Of a stretch of 32,423 nucleotides of DNA, positions 24,428 through 32,355 are shown piece by piece. Each line of letters opens with the position of its first letter. The stretch's first letter is position 1. The notes under the pieces were generated by a model. That model searched no databases. It was given only the letters and a program-made list of their open reading frames with translations, and was not told the origin of the DNA. The position numbers and the translations under genes are program-made. The stretch lies in contig JAHJGX010000164.1 of NCBI GenBank assembly GCA_018824205.1, positions 1-32,423 of the forward strand. The letters run 5' to 3'. Source of the stretch: a bacterium. GTDB lineage: Bacteria > Fidelibacterota > UBA2242.

Positions 24428-25309
24428 ATGATAAAATTGGAAGAAATGCTGAAAATAATTCTCGAATGGGCAATGGATCATGGAATTCGAATGCTTTTTA
24501 TTCTGGTCCTGACGATCATCGCTCTGTTTATCGCTAAGGTGTTGACCCCGCGGATTTTCAAGTCGTTACCTTTCAAAGATGAAGAACAGATAAAACGTCG
24601 TAAAACGCTGACATCGGTTTTTCAGTTTATTTTTCAATTAATCATCATCACTATTGCTATTATTACCATTTTAAGCGAATTAAAAATCGAAATCGGACCG
24701 ATTATCGCCGCTGCCGGAATTCTCGGATTAGCCGTTGGTTTTGGCGCCCAAAGCCTGGTCAAAGATATCATCAGTGGGTTTTTTATTCTGCTGGCTGACC
24801 AGGTCAGAATCGGGGACGTTGTCGAAATCGCCGGAAAATCCGGTTCGGTTGAAGGTTTGAATTTACGCATGGTAACCCTGCGGGATCTCTCCGGTAATGT
24901 GCACTACATCCCAAATGGCGAAATCACGGTAGTTACTAATATGACCAAGGGCTATTCACGCTATGTCTTCGAAATTGGTGTGGCCTACCGTGAAAATGTG
25001 GACGAGGTTATGGATATCATGCGGCAGGTCGATGCGGAAATTCGCGAAGATCCCAATTTTAAAGATGATATCCTGGAACCTTTGGAAATCATGGGATTGG
25101 ATAAATTTGGTGATTCTGCCGTCGTAATAAAGGCCCGAACAACCACGAAACCAATCAAGCAGTGGCGGATTGGACGAGAATTCAAACGACGCCTCAAGAT
25201 TCAGTTTGATGAAAAAGGAATTGAAATTCCATATCCCCATTTGACACTCTATATGGGCAAAGACAAAGAGAATCAGTCGCCACCATTAAATATCACAATC
25301 GACAAATAA
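24428..25309 (+). CDS. mscS: MscS-family mechanosensitive channel
   Basis: A 293-residue small-conductance mechanosensitive channel, which opens under membrane tension to release solutes. Three N-terminal hydrophobic helices are seen (about 18-42, 65-85 and 88-115). The pore helix is the Gly/Ala-rich IIAAAGILGLAVGFGAQSLVKDIISGFFILLADQVRIGDVVEI, read in parts, and the beta domain has LRDLSGNVHYIPNGEI. A C-terminal alpha/beta domain ends the protein. GGGGA upstream of the ATG is the ribosome site. The next gene's open frame begins directly at its stop, so the two are probably one transcript. Confidence 0.92.
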   Translation: MIKLEEMLKIILEWAMDHGIRMLFILVLTIIALFIAKVLTPRIFKSLPFKDEEQIKRRKTLTSVFQFIFQLIIITIAIITILSELKIEIGPIIAAAGILGLAVGFGAQSLVKDIISGFFILLADQVRIGDVVEIAGKSGSVEGLNLRMVTLRDLSGNVHYIPNGEITVVTNMTKGYSRYVFEIGVAYRENVDEVMDIMRQVDAEIREDPNFKDDILEPLEIMGLDKFGDSAVVIKARTTTKPIKQWRIGREFKRRLKIQFDEKGIEIPYPHLTLYMGKDKENQSPPLNITIDK

Positions 25310-25369
25310 ATGGATTCCGAAAAAGTGTACCTCCCACAACCCCATCAAACCAAGCAGAAAGGAAACCAG

Positions 25370-25867
25370 ATGCTGATTCCCACTATTATAATGGCCTGTA
25401 TCGCCGTTATTCTGGTTATTATTGGAATTAATAAAGAAGGTAATGCTTATATCATTGGTCTGCAATCCGCACTGAAAATGACATACCAGGTTCTGCCGTT
25501 GTTAATTTTCGCTTTTATAATAGCCGGAATGATTCAGGTTTTACTGCCGCAGGATCTGTTGAACAGGTGGGTCGGAGCGGAATCCGGTATTCGAGGCATT
25601 CTGATTGGTACAATCGCGGGAGGAATTACTCCCGGGGGCCCTTATGTCAGTTTACCGATTATTGCAGGCTTGCTGAAATCCGGGGCCGGGGTTGGGACAA
25701 TGGTCGCTTTTTTAACCAGCTGGTCGCTGTGGGCAGTTGCCCGATTGCCAATGGAAATTGGAATTCTTGGCTGGAAATTTACACTTATCCGACTGTTTTC
25801 GACCTTCTTTTTTCCACCGATCGCCGGGTTAATTGCACAAACATTTTTTACAAATTTCAATCGCTGA
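25370..25867 (+). CDS. small permease (DUF318/ArsP-like)
   Basis: A hydrophobic protein of 165 residues from the ATG at 25370, which is preceded by AAAGGAA. The frame is open back to 25310, abutting the MscS stop, but that extension is polar and has no ribosome site. Four to five membrane helices are visible, with the permease motif GGITPGGPYVSLPIIAGLLKSGAG, a GGPY-type loop typical of the DUF318/ArsP-type permeases. It is about half the length of ArsP, so it may act as a homodimer or be a distinct small family. The substrate is unknown. Confidence 0.7.
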   Translation: MLIPTIIMACIAVILVIIGINKEGNAYIIGLQSALKMTYQVLPLLIFAFIIAGMIQVLLPQDLLNRWVGAESGIRGILIGTIAGGITPGGPYVSLPIIAGLLKSGAGVGTMVAFLTSWSLWAVARLPMEIGILGWKFTLIRLFSTFFFPPIAGLIAQTFFTNFNR

Positions 25868-25967
25868 TGTTTACAATAATTTTACTTTACCTTTTACCGA
25901 TGTTCCATTAGCTTAATAATCGGTGTAAGGTTTAAATTGAAATTTTGAAACAAAACAGGTCCGGAAT

Positions 25968-27314
25968 TTGAATCACTTCCAAAATATTGTTCTCTTAGTC
26001 GCCGACAGTTTGCGGTATGATACCGTCTGGGGAACCAGCCGAAAAACCCTGCCATTTTTAATGAACCGTTCCTACAATTTTCACCAGGCGTACTCTGCCG
26101 GTTGCTGGACATTGCCTGCAACCGCTTCGATATTCACAGGCTTTTTACCTCATGAACATAAAGCCACAACCCGGACCCGTAAAGAATTTCGTAAAGATCG
26201 ACCAACCTTAGCCGAAAAACTGGCAACACTTGGCTATAATACCGTTCAAATAACTGCAAATACAGTCACGACACACATTTTCAGCCTTGATCGTGGGTTT
26301 CAGCGAACAGAAAAAGCCTGGCAATGGTTCAATTCCAGCAGTATTCCGCTGTTGAATTTCGTTCTGCTGATGAGTAAAAGACGAATGCGGAAAAAAGTGC
26401 TGCAGGGTGACTTTATCGGTGGGAAAATGTCCGAAGATATTAAGGCTGGACAGGCGTGGTTTTACAGTTTCTACAATATGCAGTTAAGCCGGGCAAAAGA
26501 GATTCTGACCCAGAATTCATTAAAAAACCGGAAGACCTTTTTATTCGTTAATCTGATGGAAACACATTTTCCCTATCATATATCCCCCAAGTTTAAAGCC
26601 CTTTCCCGAAATACTTTCGGTAAACTAATGGAAATCAACAGCCTGTTTCACCTGGTTAATCAGACCTGGCTCAGCAGCGGCAAGCGGTTTATCCCGCCAG
26701 CCATGCTACAGACATTACGAAAACGCCAGCAGATTGCCTGGGGAAGAATTGCTCCCCGGATTGATGAATTCGCCCAATATCTTTCCGATAATTTCCCGGA
26801 AACCCTGTTTATTTTTCTGTCCGATCACGGTGATAATTTCGGTGACGAGAACTGGTGGTATCATTTCGGCAATGTCACTGAAGCTGGTAATCGGGTGCCG
26901 TTATTTATCAGCACACCGGATCAACACATAGGAATCGAGTTTGACATACCTGTTTCGACCCAACGGCTTTATGATTATATCATCCAGTCCGCCATGACAC
27001 CGATTGGTAGTACCCCGGTAAATAACTATTTCGACAATCCCCCATGCATTCAAAGTTTCTGGTATGATTTGGGGGGGAAAACGCTTCCTCAATATCAGCA
27101 TGATCAGTTTGCATTTATCCATAATAATCACCGCTACGTTAACCGCGATAATCAGTGGCTTTCCTTTGATACAACCCGTTTTAACAGTGCTGCTGCCAGG
27201 GAAGAACTCATTTCCGGTAATCCCATTCATGATCTGGATCTCTCCGGAAACCAGCGTCAGTTCTTATGGAACACCTTCGACGGTTTTTCACGCTTCAGCA
27301 AATCAATTTCCTGA
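25968..27314 (+). CDS. sulfatase/alkaline phosphatase-superfamily enzyme
   Basis: A 448-residue protein beginning from a TTG at 25968. The metal-binding Asp lies in VLLVADSLRYDTV (Asp13), and the second metal motif is FLSDHGDNFGDE (Asp286, His287), followed by His299 in YHFGN. The active-site segment reads AGCWTLPATASIFTGFLPHEH: the CxPxR sulfatase signature that yields formylglycine is absent and the WTLPATAS segment resembles the family in which a Thr or Ser is the nucleophile. It may therefore be a phospho- or sulfo-ester hydrolase or transferase of unknown substrate. No signal peptide is evident. Confidence 0.8.
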   Translation: MNHFQNIVLLVADSLRYDTVWGTSRKTLPFLMNRSYNFHQAYSAGCWTLPATASIFTGFLPHEHKATTRTRKEFRKDRPTLAEKLATLGYNTVQITANTVTTHIFSLDRGFQRTEKAWQWFNSSSIPLLNFVLLMSKRRMRKKVLQGDFIGGKMSEDIKAGQAWFYSFYNMQLSRAKEILTQNSLKNRKTFLFVNLMETHFPYHISPKFKALSRNTFGKLMEINSLFHLVNQTWLSSGKRFIPPAMLQTLRKRQQIAWGRIAPRIDEFAQYLSDNFPETLFIFLSDHGDNFGDENWWYHFGNVTEAGNRVPLFISTPDQHIGIEFDIPVSTQRLYDYIIQSAMTPIGSTPVNNYFDNPPCIQSFWYDLGGKTLPQYQHDQFAFIHNNHRYVNRDNQWLSFDTTRFNSAAAREELISGNPIHDLDLSGNQRQFLWNTFDGFSRFSKSIS

Positions 27315-27368
27315 TTCTCAAATCCTATAATTTGTATCCTGTCCACTTCAGGCGTATCTAAAATAATA

Positions 27369-28310
27369 ATGAAGATAAAAGGATACGATATACGAAAATA
27401 TTTAGTTATATTCATTTACCCAATTTTAACAATTATACAGGCGCAGGAAGTCATGGAGTACAACAAACTTACCCCCTTCGAACAAAAAGTAATTCTTTTT
27501 AAAGCAACCGAAAGACCCTGGTCCGGGGAATATGATAATCATAAAGAGGACGGAACCTATACCTGTAAACAGTGCAACGCGCCACTCTATCGCTCCGCAG
27601 ACAAGTTCGATTCGCACTGCGGCTGGCCAAGTTTTGAAGACGAAATTCCCGGCGCTGTCAAACGAATTTCCGATGCCAACGGATTGCGGACGGAAATTGT
27701 CTGTGCAAACTGCAACGGACATCTGGGTCATGTCTTTAGCGGTGAAAGATTTACAGATAAAAATATCCGCCATTGCATCAACTCGGTTTCACTGAATTTT
27801 ATTCCAAAAGAGGCAGAGCCGGTAACTGAAAAGGCGATTTTCGATTCCGGTTGTTTTTGGGGAACAGAATACTATTTTCAAAAAGCCCCTGGGGTTAAAT
27901 CAACAACCGTTGGATATACCGGCGGTCATAAGAATTCTCCGTCTTATAAACAGGTCAGCAGCGGCTGCACCGGTCATAAAGAAGCCGTAGAAGTAATTTA
28001 CGACCCCGCTAAATCCAGCTATGAAGCACTGGTTAAACTCTACTTTGAAACCCACGATTTTACACAGACAAACGGTCAAGGGACGGATATCGGAGTGCAG
28101 TATCTTTCCTATATATTTTATGCCAATGAGGAACAGCAAAAAGTTGCTGAGAAATTGATTAAAATTCTGCAGGATAAGGTTATAAAGTTGCGACAAAACT
28201 GGAACCGGCATCGACATTCTGGAAAGCTGAGGATTATCATCAGGATTACTATCAGTCCAATGGCAAAATGCCTTATTGTCACATTAAAAGGAATGTGTTT
28301 TAGCTTTTAA
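27369..28310 (+). CDS. msrBA: secreted methionine sulfoxide reductase MsrB-MsrA fusion, frameshifted at the end
   Basis: The enzyme reduces R- and S-methionine sulfoxide in oxidised proteins. A signal peptide ([16 protein letters not shown]) predicts export. The MsrB domain comes first, with zinc Cys66, 69, 112 and 115 and catalytic Cys136 in [11 protein letters not shown]. MsrA follows with catalytic Cys162 in [10 protein letters not shown]. After residue about 269 (ILQDK) the frame turns into non-homologous sequence. The +1-shifted reading gives the proper MsrA ending, so about one base is missing near 28176-28178. MsrB should work; MsrA loses its last 40 or so residues. Confidence 0.88.
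   Translation: MKIKGYDIRKYLVIFIYPILTIIQAQEVMEYNKLTPFEQKVILFKATERPWSGEYDNHKEDGTYTCKQCNAPLYRSADKFDSHCGWPSFEDEIPGAVKRISDANGLRTEIVCANCNGHLGHVFSGERFTDKNIRHCINSVSLNFIPKEAEPVTEKAIFDSGCFWGTEYYFQKAPGVKSTTVGYTGGHKNSPSYKQVSSGCTGHKEAVEVIYDPAKSSYEALVKLYFETHDFTQTNGQGTDIGVQYLSYIFYANEEQQKVAEKLIKILQDKVIKLRQNWNRHRHSGKLRIIIRITISPMAKCLIVTLKGMCFSF
28178..28303 (+). pseudogene. msrA: out-of-frame C-terminal end of MsrA
   Basis: In the frame starting GGT at 28178 the DNA reads [20 protein letters not shown] and continues [21 protein letters not shown] to a TAG at 28301-28303. This is the standard MsrA C-terminus including the AEDYHQ-type motif. It is out of register with the upstream 269 residues by one base, at an AAGG stretch where a missing A would restore the frame. 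The conserved reading implies that the shift is recent or is a sequencing error. Confidence 0.85.
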
Positions 28311-28316
28311 AAACAG

Positions 28317-29165
28317 TTATTGCAATTTTAAAAATCCGGCCGGGCTTTTTACCTTGTTGATATTAAAAGTGCTTATGTGGGTATAGATTTGAGTCGTTGC
28401 CAGGTTCTTATGACCCAGCAGTTCCTGGATATAGCGAATATCTGTACCCTGGTCCAGCAGGTGCGTGGCATAACTATGGCGTAACGTATGAACCGTGGCC
28501 TTTTTTGTTATCCCGGCTTTCTTCTTCGCAGTTCTGAACAGTGACTGGATACTTGTTGTTGAATAGGGATTTGATGCCTTTTGACCTTCAAAAAGATAAT
28601 AAGAGGGCTTATAAGCGCTGTGATATTTACATATCAAGTCCAATAAATTATCCGACAGGACCACATAGCGGTCTTTTCTTCCTTTCGCCTGTTCGACCCT
28701 GACCAACATCCTGTCTTTATCAATATCGGCGCATTTTAATTTCACGACATCTGAAATACGCAGGCCGCAACCATAAATCAGCGACATGATGGTCTTGTGT
28801 TTCAGATTGGGAATCGAGTCCAGCAGCCGCTGAACCTCCTCAATAGAAAGCACCACCGGCAATGTTTCCGGCTTCCTGATTCTAAGATTAAAATCAAAGT
28901 CAATATCCTGTTTTAAAATATTGAGATACAAAAACCGGATGGCCGCAAGATATAATTTAATCGTTGAATAAGACACATTCCTGACAGATTTGAGGTAATA
29001 GAAGTATTCTTTCACAAAAGGGCCGGTTACTTTTTGAACTTCCGCCTCCACTATATACTGTGAAAAATGTTTGACGGCGCTGCAATAATTGTTAATGGTC
29101 TGATGGCTGTAATTCCTGATAGTCATTTCTTTTTTAATTTGATCCAGTACAACATTTATTTTCAT
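28317..29165 (-). CDS. tyrosine recombinase (site-specific integrase)
   Basis: A 282-residue integrase with an N-terminal SAM-like DNA-binding domain (TIRNYSHQTINNYCSAVKHF) and a catalytic domain carrying Arg136 in GCGLRISDV, Lys161 in QAKGRKDR, His226 and Arg229 in HTLRHSYATHLL, His252 in LLGHKN and nucleophile Tyr261 in IYTHIS. It ends VKSPAGFL, like integron and Bacteroidota-type integrases rather than XerC/D. Between strand 3 and the HTLRH box it has only about 60 residues, so I do not see the extra domain that defines IntI. It is transcribed away from a set of plus-strand genes. It faces the end of msrBA, whose stop is 6 bases away. Confidence 0.93.
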   Translation of the reverse strand: MKINVVLDQIKKEMTIRNYSHQTINNYCSAVKHFSQYIVEAEVQKVTGPFVKEYFYYLKSVRNVSYSTIKLYLAAIRFLYLNILKQDIDFDFNLRIRKPETLPVVLSIEEVQRLLDSIPNLKHKTIMSLIYGCGLRISDVVKLKCADIDKDRMLVRVEQAKGRKDRYVVLSDNLLDLICKYHSAYKPSYYLFEGQKASNPYSTTSIQSLFRTAKKKAGITKKATVHTLRHSYATHLLDQGTDIRYIQELLGHKNLATTQIYTHISTFNINKVKSPAGFLKLQ

Positions 29166-29221
29166 ATTTTACCGCTTATATTTGAGTTAATGCGCAGTAA
29201 ATTTAGACATATAATATATTA

Positions 29222-29240
29222 TACGCAATTTTGTTGCGTA
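29222..29240. repeat. hairpin between the recombinase and the first cassette gene
   Basis: TACGCAA (29222-29228) and TTGCGTA (29234-29240) are perfect inverted 7-mers around a five-base loop. It lies 9 bases before the proposed attachment core, in the position where an attI site carries extra recombinase-binding repeats. Confidence 0.55.
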
Positions 29241-29248
29241 AAAACGGA

Positions 29249-29257
29249 GTTGTGCCC
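29249..29257 (+). other. attI-like core site, left boundary of cassette 1
   Basis: GTTGTGCCC sits 84 bases upstream of the recombinase start codon and 24 bases before the first cassette gene. It resembles a divergent GTTRRRY integron core site. Its exact reverse complement, GGGCACAAC, occurs just after the stop of that gene at 30138-30146, and extending the match outward gives 13 of 14 complementary bases. In integrons, that relation arises because the start of a cassette and the first arm of its own attC were joined in the circular form. Confidence 0.45.
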
Positions 29258-30188
29258 AATTGAATTAGAGACACTGCAACCATGATAAAAATAGATTCTG
29301 ATAAGTGTAATTTATGTGGATTATGTACCAAGATTTGCCATGAATCCTGCTTACATATTGACAATGATATTTTGACAATTGATTATAAATATTGCAGTAC
29401 ATGTACACAATGTATTGCCATCTGTCCGCAATTAGCGTTAACATGGAATGATTTTCAACCAGAAAAATTTGACAAATCATTATTTCCTGATATTAAGCAT
29501 GTCAGAGAATTATTAATGGAAAGACGGACAATTAGAGACTACACAGATAAAAAAATTGAAAAATCCATACTTCAGGAGATTACAGATTATGCGATATATG
29601 CACCAACCCATAATTTTAATCTTAGGGCTATTATTATTGATGACGAAGAAATTATAAAAGAAGTTGACTCGTTAATATTTAAGTTTTCAGTCAATATTTA
29701 TAAATGGTTATATAAACCAAGGATAATACTAACTCTGATTAAGTTATTTGTGCCAAAAAGTGAATTTGAATACTTGAAAGCCAAACCGAAATTGGAAAAG
29801 GTTAAAAAAAGAGCCCATGGATTTAAGACAAAACCTGCGGCGATAATATTAATTATAGGAGAAAAGAGAGTTCCATTATCTTTAGAAAGTGCTCAATATG
29901 CCTTATATAATATTGATTTATATGGACAAACAAAAGGATTAGCATGTAGAAATCTTGTTGGCAATCAAATGATTTTAAATAGGAATAAAAAATTTAAAAA
30001 ATTGATTGGTTTAAATAAGAGCGAAAAAATATTTGGAGCAATCACATTGGGGTACGCTGCTATTAAATTCAAAAACAAGGTGATTGGAAAAAAGATAAAT
30101 ATTCAATGGAATTCGATAAAAAATTAAGGAAACAACTGGGCACAACAATGTATAAAAATAATAGCCGGTTTAGTAGTAATATTAAGGG
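29250..30188. mobile_element. putative gene cassette with one gene (ferredoxin-nitroreductase)
   Basis: If recombination occurs between G and TT of the core sites, the cassette runs from TTGTGCCC at 29250 to the G at 30188, where the next GTTGTAGCCC begins. It holds a single ORF and an att-like region starting 11 bases after the stop, the compact plan of integron cassettes. The gene's base composition differs sharply from the chromosomal genes to the left. Only this one cassette has boundaries I can recognise. Confidence 0.4.
29282..30127 (+). CDS. ferredoxin-nitroreductase fusion
   Basis: A 281-residue protein with an N-terminal double [4Fe-4S] ferredoxin domain (Cys9, 12, 15, 19 and Cys38, 41, 44, 48) and a C-terminal nitroreductase-fold flavin domain (RRTIRDYTDKKIEKSILQEI, APTHNFNLRAIIID). 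Such fusions are found in many anaerobes and are thought to pass electrons from ferredoxin-like clusters to an FMN-dependent reductase. The substrate is unknown. The gene is very AT-rich compared with the carAB or Ehr genes, in line with recent arrival. It is the first plus-strand gene beside the recombinase and is enclosed by the att-like sites. Confidence 0.9.
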   Translation: MIKIDSDKCNLCGLCTKICHESCLHIDNDILTIDYKYCSTCTQCIAICPQLALTWNDFQPEKFDKSLFPDIKHVRELLMERRTIRDYTDKKIEKSILQEITDYAIYAPTHNFNLRAIIIDDEEIIKEVDSLIFKFSVNIYKWLYKPRIILTLIKLFVPKSEFEYLKAKPKLEKVKKRAHGFKTKPAAIILIIGEKRVPLSLESAQYALYNIDLYGQTKGLACRNLVGNQMILNRNKKFKKLIGLNKSEKIFGAITLGYAAIKFKNKVIGKKINIQWNSIKN

Positions 30189-30197
30189 TTGTAGCCC
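30138..30197. repeat. attC-like imperfect inverted repeat
   Basis: GGGCACAAC (30138-30146) and GTTGTAGCCC (30188-30197) are inverted with one extra base, spanning 60 bases, within the length range of integron attC sites. The left arm is complementary to the start of the preceding cassette (GTTGTGCCC at 29249), and the right arm would be the core of the next cassette. Inside, I can find only weak complementarity, so the fold is not proven. Confidence 0.45.
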
Positions 30198-30346
30198 GCT
30201 TCAGCTTTCTTGTAACTTGACAATTATGCGTCATTATAAACAAAATAATTCAACACTTAAATGGAACAATTCAGTCATTAAATCGTCATACGTGGTAATC
30301 TCTAATAAAAAACAATATGAATTCAAAAAAAACAGAAGGAATTGAA

Positions 30347-31078
30347 ATGGCAATCAGCGTCATCGACCATTCGCAACGCAAAGCTGCCAAAGTTGCGGGA
30401 TTCACTTTCCTATTTGCGATTGCGATTGTGGTATTTTCGAATTACAGCGTCAACTTCAGATTCGTCATCCCGAACAACGCAGTGGAAACTGCCAAGAACT
30501 TAATCGCGCATGAAACATTATTTCGTCTCAATGTCGTCTGCGATTTAATCTACCTTTTAACCTTGATCGTAATGTCCACATCACTTTACATTATACTTAA
30601 GCCTGTAAACAAAAATCTTGCTCTGGCTACGATATTCATTAGGCTTATATATGCTTTAATGTGGGGCATTATGGCACTCAATATATTTAACGCATTGCGC
30701 CTTCTGGGTGAGGCTTCTTACCTCCCGGTTTTCGATGCAGATCAACTGCAAACCCTGTCGAGGCTGCATCTTAGTAGCAGTTGGGACGCATACTATGTTG
30801 GTCTTCCGTTCTGGGGATTAGCTTCCACTGTATGCAGCTACCTATTGTTCAAGTCAAGGTATATACCAAGAGCATTGGCTGCCTTCGGTGTGATCTCGTC
30901 GGCATGGTGCGTGTTCTGTGCATTCATTTACCTCATCTTCCCTAACTATGGGGAGATAGTTCACATAGGTTTGTTCGATGTGCCTTTGACTATCTTCGAA
31001 ATAACATTGGGTTTTTGGCTTCTGTTCAAGGGATTAAGGCCATATGGAGTGGCTCAGCCGAATAAAATAAATCAATAG
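30347..31078 (+). CDS. DUF4386 membrane protein 1
   Basis: A 243-residue membrane protein from the ATG at 30347 (AAGGA upstream). Six to seven hydrophobic segments are visible, beginning AAKVAGFTFLFAIAIVVFSNY, and the closing segment FDVPLTIFEITLGFWLLFKGL is typical of DUF4386. The function of the family is unknown. Base composition is less AT-biased than that of its neighbours. It lies 149 bases after the attC-like site and 45 bases before a second member of the family. Confidence 0.85.
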   Translation: MAISVIDHSQRKAAKVAGFTFLFAIAIVVFSNYSVNFRFVIPNNAVETAKNLIAHETLFRLNVVCDLIYLLTLIVMSTSLYIILKPVNKNLALATIFIRLIYALMWGIMALNIFNALRLLGEASYLPVFDADQLQTLSRLHLSSSWDAYYVGLPFWGLASTVCSYLLFKSRYIPRALAAFGVISSAWCVFCAFIYLIFPNYGEIVHIGLFDVPLTIFEITLGFWLLFKGLRPYGVAQPNKINQ

Positions 31079-31123
31079 AAATTATAAAAATCTAATGATA
31101 AAATTACATCTATGGAGAATAAA

Positions 31124-31822
31124 ATGTACTCACTCAAAAAGACCGCAAGACTTGCCGGCTTATTGTATCTTATTTTGATAATAACAGGTGTTTATAACAT
31201 TATTTATTTATCTTCAAAAATTATTGTAAAGGGCGATGCTGCTACAGTTGCCAATAATATCCTTTCCAATGAATTTTTATTTCGAACAGGCATAATTAGT
31301 GATTTTATCAGCAATATCATTTTTGTGTTTTTGGTATTGGCTCTGTACCGGTTGTTAAAACAAGTTAATGAACATAGGGCTAAACTTATGGTAGCATTAG
31401 TGATTGTGCAAATTCCTGCTGTTTTTATCATGGAGGCATTCAATATAACTTCACTCATGATTTTTAAAGGGGAAATATTTAAAACATTCGAATTTAGTCA
31501 GAGACAAGATTTGGCTATGATGTTTCTTAAAATTAACGAATACGGAATGATGACATTAGAATTATTCTGGGGTCTTTGGCTTATACCACTGGCTCAACTG
31601 GTTTATAAGTCAGGTTTTATTCCTCGCATATTTGGGATATTACTAATGATTAATGGTATAGCTTATATGATTGACAGTTTTATATTTATGCTAATACCCA
31701 ATTACCATGCATTTATAAATCAATTTATACTTTTGTTTGTGATACCGGGAGAAATTTCGATAATGCTTTGGCTTTTAATTAAAGGCGTAAAAAATAATGT
31801 ATCAACAATTGAAAAACAATAA
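31124..31822 (+). CDS. DUF4386 membrane protein 2
   Basis: A second DUF4386 protein, 232 residues from the ATG at 31124. GGAG upstream makes this start better than 31112. Its N-terminus KTARLAGLLYLILIITGVYN and its C-terminal half (ELFWGLWLIPLAQLVYKSGFIPRIFGILL) follow the family pattern. It diverges strongly from the preceding DUF4386 protein and is more AT-rich, so this is not a recent tandem duplication; the two probably arrived from different sources. No att-like site separates them. Confidence 0.85.
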   Translation: MYSLKKTARLAGLLYLILIITGVYNIIYLSSKIIVKGDAATVANNILSNEFLFRTGIISDFISNIIFVFLVLALYRLLKQVNEHRAKLMVALVIVQIPAVFIMEAFNITSLMIFKGEIFKTFEFSQRQDLAMMFLKINEYGMMTLELFWGLWLIPLAQLVYKSGFIPRIFGILLMINGIAYMIDSFIFMLIPNYHAFINQFILLFVIPGEISIMLWLLIKGVKNNVSTIEKQ

Positions 31823-31836
31823 CGACAATAAACAGT

Positions 31837-31907
31837 TTCGCATTTGGACAGCAGACAACAAAAAAAGAAAAAACAACGAACATTAGCGGTAATGCAAAAA
31901 ATGCGAA
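31837..31907. repeat. inverted repeat across the start of the DUF6794 gene
   Basis: TTCGCATTT (31837-31845) and AAATGCGAA (31899-31907) are perfect inverted 9-mers with 53 bases between. The right arm includes the ATG at 31901. It could be a diverged cassette-end hairpin or a structure that hides the start codon in the mRNA. The inner part is A-rich with little further pairing. Confidence 0.4.
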
Positions 31908-32317
31908 CAACTATTACCATAATATTTCTACTTGCAACTTTTCTTTCCTTTGGACAGACAAAGGATAAATTAAAAGGAAAGCCCACAACTCTTGAAGAAA
32001 CTTTCATCTACCTTGACAATATTTTTGACGACACTTCCAAATATTCTTTTATGAACCTTCCAGAAGACTTTGCAACTGCACGACTGCACTTCGGTTTTGG
32101 AATGTGGATGAGAAACAATTGGGGACTTTGGCGAGACAGCAAATTAAAACATTACTTCCTTGACAAAGGTGTATATCACCCAGACAATATGTCGGGCATT
32201 ATACTTACTTCTTATCACAGATACTTAAATAATAAACCAATTAACTTAGAAGGACAAATTAAAAAAGACAAAGAATATAATAACCCTGAGTGCCTAAATT
32301 TTCTTGGACACGATTAG
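31901..32317 (+). CDS. secreted DUF6794 protein
   Basis: From the ATG at 31901 the protein begins MRTTITIIFLLATFLSFGQ, a signal peptide typical of Bacteroidota-type secreted proteins. The remainder (TLEETFIYLDNIF, HFGFGMWMRNNWGLWR, YHPDNMSGIILTSYHRYLN) matches the DUF6794 family, which has no known function and is common in accessory regions of Bacteroidota. A start at 31892 is also possible. The longer open frame from 31844 would bury the signal peptide behind a lysine-rich stretch and is unlikely. Confidence 0.8.
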   Translation: MRTTITIIFLLATFLSFGQTKDKLKGKPTTLEETFIYLDNIFDDTSKYSFMNLPEDFATARLHFGFGMWMRNNWGLWRDSKLKHYFLDKGVYHPDNMSGIILTSYHRYLNNKPINLEGQIKKDKEYNNPECLNFLGHD

Positions 32318-32355
32318 AGTTAAAATAGACTCTAAACAGAAAGGAAGAGAGAATT

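Noticed and set aside
28317-29165. Recombinase as the housekeeping XerC or XerD
   Set aside because: The C-terminal end (VKSPAGFL) and the genomic setting beside accessory genes differ from XerC/D; nothing suggests a dif site here.
31079-31123. Search for an att-like site between the two DUF4386 genes
   Set aside because: The 45 bases contain no core-like sequence or inverted repeat.
32314-32335. Hairpin at the stop of the DUF6794 gene as a terminator or attC site
   Set aside because: The stem is only 7 bp, no T-run follows, and no GTTRRRY-like core matches an earlier cassette boundary.
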